In this document: positions 46,156 to 53,316 of the stretch, piece after piece | Layout of the letters: each line of letters starts with the position of its first letter | How positions within the stretch are numbered: the stretch's first letter is position 1 | NCBI RefSeq assembly: GCF_025997995.1 | Contig: NZ_AP026683.1 | Location: 1,798,501 to 1,862,500 of the forward strand | Length of the DNA stretch: 64,000 nt | From: Sediminibacterium sp. TEGAF015 | Lineage (GTDB): Bacteria; Bacteroidota; Bacteroidia; Chitinophagales; Chitinophagaceae | Direction: 5' to 3' | Notes under the pieces: model-generated | Told to the model about the DNA's origin: nothing | The model's database searches: none | What the model saw: only the letters and a program-made list of their open reading frames with translations | Translations under genes and position numbers: made by a program

Positions 46156-47219
46156 AGCACCTGCTTTAAAAGCTTAATATAAAATTCGATTCCATTTTTT
46201 ATTTCATTCAAATACACAAACTCATCCGCCGTATGGCTTCTGGCACTATCACCAGGCCCCACTTTTAACGCGGGAAATGGCATCAAAGCCTTGTCACTTG
46301 TTGTAGGGCTTCCATAACAGGTTTTACCTAGATTGATCCCTGCTTGTACTATCGGATGATCAACCGGAATGCCTGTAGATTTTAATCGGGTACTTCTAGG
46401 GGCAAATTCACTGCGAAGGTTGGCAGACAATATGCTGAGTATTTCATCGAAACTATACAGTTCATTCACGCGAATATCAATAATAAAATCAGCAGTTGCA
46501 GGCACTACATTATGCTGCTTATTGTCGGTATGAAAAGAAGTTACCGTCATCTTTACTGGCCCCAGCCACTCACTGATTTTGTCAAATTGATACTGCCGTA
46601 TCCACTGAATATCTTCAATGGCTTTGTATAATGCATTGTCTCCTTCTTCTCTGGCCGCATGTCCGGCAATTCCTTTTGTGTTGGCATCTATTACCAGTAA
46701 GCCTCTTTCAGCAATGGCCAGATTCAACAAAGTAGGTTCGCCCACAATCGCAAATGCTGGAGTTGGTATCAAGGGAATCAAGGCCACTATCCCATTGAGT
46801 CCTGAAATTTCTTCCTCTGCTGTTGCAGCCAATACAATATTGTAATTCAGATGCTGTTGCGGATAATAATGTATAAAGGCTGCTATGAGGGAAACAAGAG
46901 AAGCCCCCGCGTCATTGCTACCTAAACCGAACAACTTATCTGTTTCAATCAATGGTGCAAAAGGATCTTTTGTATATCCCGCATTCGGCTTAACTGTATC
47001 GTGATGAGAGTTTAATAATAGAGTAGGTTTTTGAGGATCAAAATACTGATTAACCGCCCATATATTATTTAAGTGTCTATTAACAGGTATTGTCTTTTTG
47101 CTGAGAAATTTTTCAATCGCATTGGCCGTATTCGATTCTTCTCTGCTATAGGAAGGAATCGATATCAGCTCATGCAGTAGAATAAGCGCTTCATTATATA
47201 GTACTTCTATATCAGCCAT
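46152..47219 (-). CDS. M20-family N-acyl-citrulline/ornithine deacylase
   Basis: The 355-residue metallopeptidase-family enzyme has the two-metal ligands in LLLNSHHDTVKPN, GLGSNDAGASL and ATAEEEISGL, and a late His in GDSARSHTADE. In this operon it should remove the acetyl or succinyl group from N-acylcitrulline (ArgE' type), since the carbamoyltransferase here is of the N-acyl-ornithine kind. It overlaps argB by 8 bp and argH by 4 bp. Which acyl group is removed cannot be told from sequence by eye. Confidence 0.88.
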   Translation of the reverse strand: MADIEVLYNEALILLHELISIPSYSREESNTANAIEKFLSKKTIPVNRHLNNIWAVNQYFDPQKPTLLLNSHHDTVKPNAGYTKDPFAPLIETDKLFGLGSNDAGASLVSLIAAFIHYYPQQHLNYNIVLAATAEEEISGLNGIVALIPLIPTPAFAIVGEPTLLNLAIAERGLLVIDANTKGIAGHAAREEGDNALYKAIEDIQWIRQYQFDKISEWLGPVKMTVTSFHTDNKQHNVVPATADFIIDIRVNELYSFDEILSILSANLRSEFAPRSTRLKSTGIPVDHPIVQAGINLGKTCYGSPTTSDKALMPFPALKVGPGDSARSHTADEFVYLNEIKNGIEFYIKLLKQVL

Positions 47220-47994
47220 ATTGAATAGTTGTTCCGGTTTTCCCTTCCATTAATTTGGGAAGCGCGGCAGCATTTCCTATAATCACTTTCGCAACCCCGG
47301 CATGAATAGCAGCAAATGCATTGTCTAATTTAGGAATCATTCCTGCAAAAATCAGCTGCTTTTCTTTAAGAGATTGATAATAGTCTGGCGTTAAAACAGC
47401 AATGCAGGAAGACTCATCCTGTACATCCAGTAAAACACCTGATTTTTCAAAAGAATAAATTAAAGTAACAGCATACTGTTTACTCAATGCAGTTGCAATA
47501 GATTGTGCCATAGTATCTGCATTGGTATTTAATAATTGTCCTTCGCCATTATGGGTAATGGGTGCAACAACAGGAACATAACCGTTGTCCAGTAGTTGAT
47601 GAAAAAAGGCTGTATTTACCCAATCTACATCCCCCACAAATCCATAGTCTGTTTTGGAAATACGTTTATGTGCAAGAATAGCATTTCCATCTGCACCGGT
47701 GATACCTACCGAATTGTTTTGTTTGGATTGAAGCTTGCTAATAATATTCTTATTAATAAAACCAGCATATACCATGGTAACAATCTTCAGGGTTTCCGCA
47801 TCGGTAATTCTTCTTCCTTCTATCATCTGCTGCTGAATCCCCATGGCTTCAGCTACTCTGGTAGCTAGTTTACCACCACCATGCACCAATATCTTAGGAA
47901 AAGGTATAGCAGCAAAAGAGGATAGAAAATGTTCTAACGCCATTTCATCATCCACAATATTTCCGCCAATCTTTATGATGAATAAAGGGTTCAT
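47212..47994 (-). CDS. argB: N-acetyl(succinyl)glutamate kinase
   Basis: The 260-residue amino-acid kinase has IKIGGNIVDD, ILVHGGGKLATRVAEAMG, and NTNADTMAQSIATALS with the ATP- and substrate-binding residues. It phosphorylates N-acylglutamate in the second step of the pathway. It lies 5 bp after the carbamoyltransferase gene. Length and motifs are normal. Confidence 0.94.
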   Translation of the reverse strand: MNPLFIIKIGGNIVDDEMALEHFLSSFAAIPFPKILVHGGGKLATRVAEAMGIQQQMIEGRRITDAETLKIVTMVYAGFINKNIISKLQSKQNNSVGITGADGNAILAHKRISKTDYGFVGDVDWVNTAFFHQLLDNGYVPVVAPITHNGEGQLLNTNADTMAQSIATALSKQYAVTLIYSFEKSGVLLDVQDESSCIAVLTPDYYQSLKEKQLIFAGMIPKLDNAFAAIHAGVAKVIIGNAAALPKLMEGKTGTTIQYG

Positions 47995-47999
47995 AGAGC

Positions 48000-48968
48000 T
48001 TATTTACAAGCATTTAATATTTCTGCAAGAACAGCCTGTGCTGCCCAGACACGATTGCCTGCCTGTCGGGTAACCAGGCTATTTTCACCATCTAAAATTT
48101 CATCACTCAACTCTATATTCCTACGGACAGGTAAACAGTGCATTACTTTGGCAATATTGGTGCTCTGCAAAGATTGATTGGTTAACATCCAATTTTTATC
48201 AGAACATAATACTTGACCATATTGCTGGTAACTACTCCAGTTTTTAACATACACAAAATCAGCCTCGGCTAAAGCTTTCTGCTGATCGTATTCAATGGTT
48301 GCTCCTTTTGTAAATTTCTCATCCAATTCATAGCCTTTTGGATGGGTAATAACAAATTCAGCACCACCCCAGGCATTAACCCACTCAGCAAAACTATTGG
48401 CAACACATTGAGGCAATGGTTTTATATGTGGCGCCCATGTAAGCACCACTTTAGGCTTTTTCCCTTGTAAAGGATGCTCCACCAAAGACTCCTGAATGGT
48501 TACCAAATCAGTTAAAGACTGCAAAGGATGTAAGGTTGCACTTTCCAAACTTACTACAGGAACACCTGCAAAACGTATGAATTGTTTAATAAACAACTCA
48601 CTATAATCTTCTTCTCTGTTTTTCAAAGACGGAAAAGTACGTATTGCCAAAACATCAAAGTACTGGCCCAAAACCGGAGCAGCATCTTTGATATGCTCAA
48701 CAGTTGTTCCATTCATCACGGCGCCTTCCTGAAACTCCAAAGCCCATCCTTCTTTATCTACATTAAAAACAATCGCTTCCATGCCCAGATTGCTCGCTGC
48801 TACCTGAGAACTTAAACGGGTTCTTAAACTTGGATTTAAAAACAACAGGCCAATTCTTTTGCCTCTTCCCAAATGCAGGTCCGCGTAGGGACTTAGTTTG
48901 TATTGTAATGCCTTAGCTACCAAAGCGCTAACATTACCCACATCTGATACAGAAATAAAATGTTTCAT
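48000..48968 (-). CDS. N-acetyl/succinyl-L-ornithine carbamoyltransferase
   Basis: The 322-residue carbamoyltransferase has the carbamoyl-phosphate motif SLRTRLSSQ in place of STRT, as in the N-acyl-ornithine type, and HPLQSLTDLVTIQE and HCLPVRRNIE near the end. It resembles the Bacteroides fragilis ArgF' (N-succinylornithine carbamoyltransferase) and Xanthomonas AOTCase, not ordinary OTCase. The loop that decides acetyl against succinyl reads MNGTTVEHIKDA; I cannot settle it by eye. It is 2 bp after argD. Confidence 0.9.
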   Translation of the reverse strand: MKHFISVSDVGNVSALVAKALQYKLSPYADLHLGRGKRIGLLFLNPSLRTRLSSQVAASNLGMEAIVFNVDKEGWALEFQEGAVMNGTTVEHIKDAAPVLGQYFDVLAIRTFPSLKNREEDYSELFIKQFIRFAGVPVVSLESATLHPLQSLTDLVTIQESLVEHPLQGKKPKVVLTWAPHIKPLPQCVANSFAEWVNAWGGAEFVITHPKGYELDEKFTKGATIEYDQQKALAEADFVYVKNWSSYQQYGQVLCSDKNWMLTNQSLQSTNIAKVMHCLPVRRNIELSDEILDGENSLVTRQAGNRVWAAQAVLAEILNACK

Positions 48969-48970
48969 AG

Positions 48971-50122
48971 TTATGCAGGGGGATTTTCAAGTTCAGCTAT
49001 TGCTTCCGTCAAAGCTTCCAAAAATTCATCAGCCTGTTTTCTGGTTAATGCCAGCGAGGGTAATAATCTTATTACATTGGGTTTGGCTTCTCCCGTAAAA
49101 ATATTGTACTTCTCCAGCAATAACTTTTTTAACCCTTTTATGCGTTCAGGCACATCAAATCCAATCATCAATCCTCTGCCTCTAACGTTTTCAATCCCCT
49201 CAATGCACTTTAGCTGATTCATCAGGTACATGCCCCTTTGTTTGGCCATTTCAATCAACTGTTCTGATTCCATTACTTCCAGAACGGCAAGGGCTGCTAC
49301 ACAAGCGAGATGATTACCACCAAACGTAGTTCCCAGCATACCATGTTTAGGTTGTATATGGGGAGCAATCAAAATGCCACCAATGGGAAAGCCATTCCCC
49401 ATGCCCTTAGCCATAGAGTAAATATCAGCATTCACTCCTGCAACATCATGTGCAAAAAACTGTCCGGTTCTTCCATAGCCACACTGAACGCTATCGGCAA
49501 TATAAACAGCGCCGGAAGCATCACATAAGGATCTGATTAATTGCAGAAAAGAGATGCTTGCAGGAACAATACCCCCAACACCCTGAATACCCTCGATAAT
49601 TACTGCAGCAATTTCATTTCCATGATTCTTGAAACATTCCTGCAATGCGGCTTCGTCATTAAATGGCAGAAATATAATATTATCTGTTTCATTAACCGGT
49701 GCTACAATACCGGGATTATCAGTAGCTGCAACTGCGAGTGAAGTTCGTCCGTGGAAGGATTTGGAAAAAGCAACAATTTTTTTTCTACCCGTGTGAAAAG
49801 ATGCTAGCTTCAATGCATTTTCATTCGCTTCTGCTCCACTATTGCAAAGAAATAATTGATAATCTGCTTTTCCGCTTAACATACCCAGTTTGTCTGCCAG
49901 CTCCTGTTGTAAAGGAATCTGAATAGAATTGGAATAAAAAGCTATAGCTTCTAATTGGGTTTCTATCCGCTTTACCCAATGCGGATGCGTATGACCAATG
50001 CTGATTACCGCATGGCCACCATACATGTCTAGATACTGAACACCATCTTTATCCCACACATAAGAACCCTGAGCTCTTGTGATGGTAATATTGTTTAACG
50101 GATATACATCAAATAATTTCAT
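48971..50122 (-). CDS. argD: N-acetyl(succinyl)ornithine aminotransferase
   Basis: The 383-residue class III PLP aminotransferase has FCNSGAEANENALKLA, the PLP lysine in DIYSMAKGMGNGFPIGG, and TFGGNHLACVAALAVLE. It makes N-acylornithine from the semialdehyde. It is 2 bp after argC and 2 bp before the carbamoyltransferase gene, well inside the operon. Confidence 0.95.
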   Translation of the reverse strand: MKLFDVYPLNNITITRAQGSYVWDKDGVQYLDMYGGHAVISIGHTHPHWVKRIETQLEAIAFYSNSIQIPLQQELADKLGMLSGKADYQLFLCNSGAEANENALKLASFHTGRKKIVAFSKSFHGRTSLAVAATDNPGIVAPVNETDNIIFLPFNDEAALQECFKNHGNEIAAVIIEGIQGVGGIVPASISFLQLIRSLCDASGAVYIADSVQCGYGRTGQFFAHDVAGVNADIYSMAKGMGNGFPIGGILIAPHIQPKHGMLGTTFGGNHLACVAALAVLEVMESEQLIEMAKQRGMYLMNQLKCIEGIENVRGRGLMIGFDVPERIKGLKKLLLEKYNIFTGEAKPNVIRLLPSLALTRKQADEFLEALTEAIAELENPPA

Positions 50123-50124
50123 GA

Positions 50125-51120
50125 CTAAAAATAACTGGCTTTTAATTTTAACCCGGCAGACTCATCCAAACCAAACATCAGATTCATATTCTGAACCGCC
50201 TGACCACTGGCCCCTTTTAATAAATTATCAATAGCAGAATGAACAATCAATTTGCTTCCCTGCTTCTCTGTAAAAATCAAACACTTGTTGGTGTTAACTA
50301 CCTGCTTTAGGTTAATCATTGAACCACTCACAAAAGTGAATGCTGCATCCGCATAAAAGCTAGTATAGATTTGCTGCACTTCTTCGTAAGGAATACCAAT
50401 TTCAATAGTTGAACTGGTATAAATTCCTCTGGTAAAATCACCTCTCCATGGAACAAAGTGCAATCCTCTTCCAGAACCATCCGCTGTTAGTGCATCCCCC
50501 TTTTGTAGTTGATTGAAAGATTGGGTGATTTCTTTAACGTGCTGATGTGCCAGTGATTTATATGCTTCAATATTATTGGCCCTCCAGCTAAAATGAGAAG
50601 TTGCACTCAAACCCTGTCCGGCACCGGTTGAACCTGTAATACCGGTTGTATAAATATCTCCCAACACACCTGCTTCAGCCAAAGGCAATAAAGCCAACTG
50701 TATAGCTGTTGCAAAACAACCCGGATTGGCAATATTCTGTGCTGAGACAATTGCTGCTTTATTTAATTCAGGCAATCCGTAAACGAAACTGCGATTGCCA
50801 AACAACGATGCACTATTTAGTCTAAAATCCTGGGATAAATCAATGATTTTAATTGAATCATTGATGGAGTTGTTTTCAAGAAATGTTTTGGCATCTCCAT
50901 GGCCCATACAAAGAAACAATACATCAATATCATTGCTCAGAACTGCACTGAAAATTAAATCTGTCTCACCAATTAAATCGGTATGAACCTGATAAAGAAA
51001 TTTTCCTGCATTACTGGTACTATGAACAAATTGGATAGTTACATCCGGATGATTCAATAGAATACGAATCAATTCCCCACCCGTATATCCTGCACCACCA
51101 ACGATACCCGCCTTAATCAT
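50125..51120 (-). CDS. argC: N-acetyl(succinyl)-gamma-glutamyl-phosphate reductase
   Basis: The 331-residue dehydrogenase has the NADP-binding N-terminus AGIVGGAGYTGGELIRIL and the catalytic Cys in ANPGCFATAIQLALLPL. It reduces N-acyl-glutamyl-phosphate to the semialdehyde. Its start overlaps the end of argG by 8 bp. Confidence 0.95.
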   Translation of the reverse strand: MIKAGIVGGAGYTGGELIRILLNHPDVTIQFVHSTSNAGKFLYQVHTDLIGETDLIFSAVLSNDIDVLFLCMGHGDAKTFLENNSINDSIKIIDLSQDFRLNSASLFGNRSFVYGLPELNKAAIVSAQNIANPGCFATAIQLALLPLAEAGVLGDIYTTGITGSTGAGQGLSATSHFSWRANNIEAYKSLAHQHVKEITQSFNQLQKGDALTADGSGRGLHFVPWRGDFTRGIYTSSTIEIGIPYEEVQQIYTSFYADAAFTFVSGSMINLKQVVNTNKCLIFTEKQGSKLIVHSAIDNLLKGASGQAVQNMNLMFGLDESAGLKLKASYF

Positions 51121-52315
51121 GGGAAGCGTTTTTTATATGATGATAAATGGCTGTCTGGTTCCCAAAAATCTTTGAGAATCCTCTAACATCTGCTCCTGTC
51201 CAACCTGAGTTCATTTCTCCGTACTTACCAAATTTACTGCTCATTAAATCGAAAGGAGATTCTATACCAATAATTTGAAAACGATGCGGGAGCAATTGCA
51301 CAAAAACTGACCCGGTAACCTGATCTTGAGAATCAGTTAGAAATGCTTCAATATTGCGCATAACCGGATCCATGATTTGACCCTCATGTAGCCAGTTACC
51401 ATAAAACTGCGCAAGCTGATCTTTCCAATTCAACTGCCATTTAGTAAGAACGTGTTTTTCCAAAGCATGATGCGCTTTGATAATCACCATGGGTGCAGCC
51501 GCTTCAAATCCTACTCTTCCTTTAATTCCAATAATGGTATCACCCACATGTATATCTCTGCCAATGCCATAAGGGGCAGCAATAGACTGTATGTATTGAA
51601 TGGCATGAGCCGGATGCGTAAAATGCTGATTGTTTACCCAGGTAATTGCTCCTTTTTCAAAATGAATTTTCATTTCTTCCTCACCGGTTTTGGTTACAGG
51701 TGTTGGCCACGCTTCTTCCGGTAAAATTCCTTTTGAATACAATGTTTCTTTTCCTCCTACACTGGTTCCCCACAATCCCTTATTAATGGAATAAGCTGCT
51801 TTCTGAAAATTCATCTGAACACCTTTTGACTGTAGGTATTCAATTTCAGCTTCTCTGCTCAGTTGCAGATCTCTGATAGGCGTTATGATTTCAATACCGG
51901 GAATCATGATATTGAAAATCATGTCAAATCTTACCTGATCATTACCTGCTCCTGTACTTCCATGTGCTACTGCAACGGCGTTCATTTTTTTTGCATGTTC
52001 TGCGATATGCAAAGCCTGACTTAACCTTTCAGCACTTACACTGAGCGGATAAGTATTATTCTTTAAAACATTACCATAAATCAGATATTTAACAATTGAA
52101 TCGTAGTAGCTCTTGATGGCATTAATAGTAGTATGTGTTTTTACACCCAAAGCATAAGCATGCTTTTCAATCTGTTTCAACTCATCTTCGGTGAATCCTC
52201 CGGTATTTACAATTACACTATGAACTTCATATCCTTTTTCCTGAGATAAATAAATTGCACAGTATGTAGTATCTAATCCTCCGCTAAATCCTAGTACTAG
52301 TTTCTTTGCTTGCAT
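51113..52315 (-). CDS. argG: Argininosuccinate synthase
   Basis: The 400-residue ATP-pyrophosphatase-type enzyme has the PP-loop VLGFSGGLDTTYC at the N-terminus, AHGSTGAGNDQVRFD, and KGRVGFEAAAP near the end. It condenses citrulline and aspartate. It is the second gene of the operon, 10 bp after the GNAT gene. Confidence 0.96.
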   Translation of the reverse strand: MQAKKLVLGFSGGLDTTYCAIYLSQEKGYEVHSVIVNTGGFTEDELKQIEKHAYALGVKTHTTINAIKSYYDSIVKYLIYGNVLKNNTYPLSVSAERLSQALHIAEHAKKMNAVAVAHGSTGAGNDQVRFDMIFNIMIPGIEIITPIRDLQLSREAEIEYLQSKGVQMNFQKAAYSINKGLWGTSVGGKETLYSKGILPEEAWPTPVTKTGEEEMKIHFEKGAITWVNNQHFTHPAHAIQYIQSIAAPYGIGRDIHVGDTIIGIKGRVGFEAAAPMVIIKAHHALEKHVLTKWQLNWKDQLAQFYGNWLHEGQIMDPVMRNIEAFLTDSQDQVTGSVFVQLLPHRFQIIGIESPFDLMSSKFGKYGEMNSGWTGADVRGFSKIFGNQTAIYHHIKNASHD

Positions 52316-52325
52316 ATTCCACTTA

Positions 52326-53000
52326 TTAAAATTGAATAAAATAACTTTTCATTGCCTTCTTCCTAAACCACTTAAGCAGTTTACTTTGCTTTACTTTCAT
52401 AAAGCGTTCATATAACTTTGAATTCTGTTTAAAATCGGCAATGGTCTCTTCGGGCTCATAATGATCAGCAGGATCATACAACATGGCAGTACACATGCAA
52501 TTTTTTCTGTCCTTACTCATCAGGATATCATAGTTCACACAACTCTTGCAGCCAGCCCAGAACTCCTCGTCATCGGTTAATTCGCTGTAGGTAACAGGTT
52601 CATAGCCCAACTCACTGTTAATTTTCATTACCGCAAGTCCTGTGGTTAATCCAAAAATTTTGGCTGCTGGATATTTGGTTCTGGATAAATTAAAAATTGT
52701 CTGCTTAATTTGCTTGGCCACTCCGCTTTTTCTGAAGGCAGGCGATACAATCAAGCCACTATTGGCTACAAATTGCTCATGTCCCCAAACTTCTATGTAG
52801 CAAAACCCTACCCATTCTCCTTGAGGAGTTAGTGCAATAACTGCTTTTCCCTCCCGCATTTTGTTAGCCACATATTCTGGACTTCTTTTAGCAATACCCG
52901 TACCTCTGGCTTTTGCAGAGGACTCCATTTCATCTGTAATGGTGGAGGCAAAATGCACATCATCGGCAGTAGCTACACGAACAATAATTGACTGTTCCAA
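52326..53000 (-). CDS. GNAT-family acyltransferase, first gene of the arginine operon
   Basis: The 224-residue protein has an N-terminal GNAT domain (about 5-160: ATADDVHFASTITDEME, NSGLIVSPAFRKSGVAKQIKQTI with the CoA-binding loop, and KIFGLTTGLAVMKINSELGYEPV) and a basic C-terminal tail. Two Cys pairs appear at about 150-175 (GCKSCVNYD and NCMCTAM). It leads the operon, so it may make N-acylglutamate for ArgB; no other acylglutamate synthase gene is seen here. The start is a TTG at 53000: the upstream frame is open for another 70 bp but has no start codon, and the first ATG is codon 25. Confidence 0.78.
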   Translation of the reverse strand: MEQSIIVRVATADDVHFASTITDEMESSAKARGTGIAKRSPEYVANKMREGKAVIALTPQGEWVGFCYIEVWGHEQFVANSGLIVSPAFRKSGVAKQIKQTIFNLSRTKYPAAKIFGLTTGLAVMKINSELGYEPVTYSELTDDEEFWAGCKSCVNYDILMSKDRKNCMCTAMLYDPADHYEPEETIADFKQNSKLYERFMKVKQSKLLKWFRKKAMKSYFIQF

Positions 53001-53010
53001 CGTATATAAA

Positions 53011-53028
53011 TGAATAAAAAGTGAATAA
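53011..53028. promoter_or_regulatory. Two TGAATAA direct repeats, possible ArgR half-sites
   Basis: TGAATAA occurs at 53011-53017 and 53022-53028, exactly 11 bp apart (one helical turn), just upstream of the operon's first codon. Each resembles one arm of the enterobacterial ARG box (TGAATTTTTATTCA). The other arm is missing, so the match is partial. The link to arginine control is inferred from position. Confidence 0.3.
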
Positions 53029-53040
53029 GGATAAATTTTG

Positions 53041-53190
53041 GCTAAGTGCCCTGAAAAGTTTCGGAGATATTTTCACTGATAGGGGCAAGTGCCAGTTGCT
53101 CGTCCTATCAGAAACCACGTCGTGGCCTCGGTAATACGATAAATGGCAACCGCAGTTGTTCTGTAAAATACGAACAGTTGTTAGCGTTAG
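53041..53190. ncRNA. Structured intergenic element of unknown class in the arginine leader
   Basis: Several inverted repeats lie in tandem. CTGATAGG (53076-53083) pairs with CCTATCAG (53104-53111), with GCAA (53085-53088) pairing with TTGC (53096-53099) inside it. CCACGTCGTGG (53115-53125) is a near-perfect small palindrome. CAAC (53147-53150) pairs with GTTG (53155-53158), and TGTTC (53157-53161) with GAACA (53172-53176). The octamer CAGTTGTT is repeated at 53153 and 53175. Its GC content is visibly higher than the flanks. It may be a leader RNA controlling the operon or an interspersed palindromic element; I do not recognise a known riboswitch. Confidence 0.45.
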
Positions 53191-53256
53191 AAATGTATGA
53201 AATGCTTGCTACCATTGTTTCAAATGAGATGCAAAGTTACATTTCTTTAAAATACG

Positions 53257-53281
53257 AAGGGGAAATAATTTATTTCCCCTT
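53257..53281 (-). terminator. Rho-independent terminator-like hairpin after the barrel protein gene
   Basis: AAGGGGAAATAA (53257-53268) and TTATTTCCCCTT (53270-53281) form a perfect 12-bp inverted repeat, realistically a 9-bp stem with a 7-nt loop. On the minus strand it begins 36 bp after the stop at 53317 and is followed by CGTATTTT. It would end transcription of the barrel gene before the arginine operon. Confidence 0.6.
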
Positions 53282-53316
53282 AGCTCTAGATATATTAACT
53301 TTTGATTAAACCTAAC

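Larger units (their letters stand above)
53001..53316. other. 316-bp intergenic region upstream of the arginine operon
   Basis: No gene is visible here. From right to left it holds a terminator-like hairpin for the barrel protein gene (53257-53281), a plain AT-rich stretch, a structured element (53041-53190) and then two TGAATAA repeats (53011-53028) next to the GNAT start. It is the largest gene-free stretch in the window and must contain the arginine operon promoter, though I could not find a convincing -7 box. Confidence 0.7.

Noticed and set aside
53085..53099. TGGCAC and TTGC within the same element resemble a sigma-54 -24/-12 promoter.
   Set aside because: The 5-bp spacing required between the two boxes is not met, and no activator site or activator gene is nearby.
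53041..53205. The right end of the arginine leader element (GTTGTTAGCG) looks a little like the end of an integron attC site.
   Set aside because: The matching R'' box at the other end is missing, the stems do not have attC geometry, and no integrase or cassette array is present.
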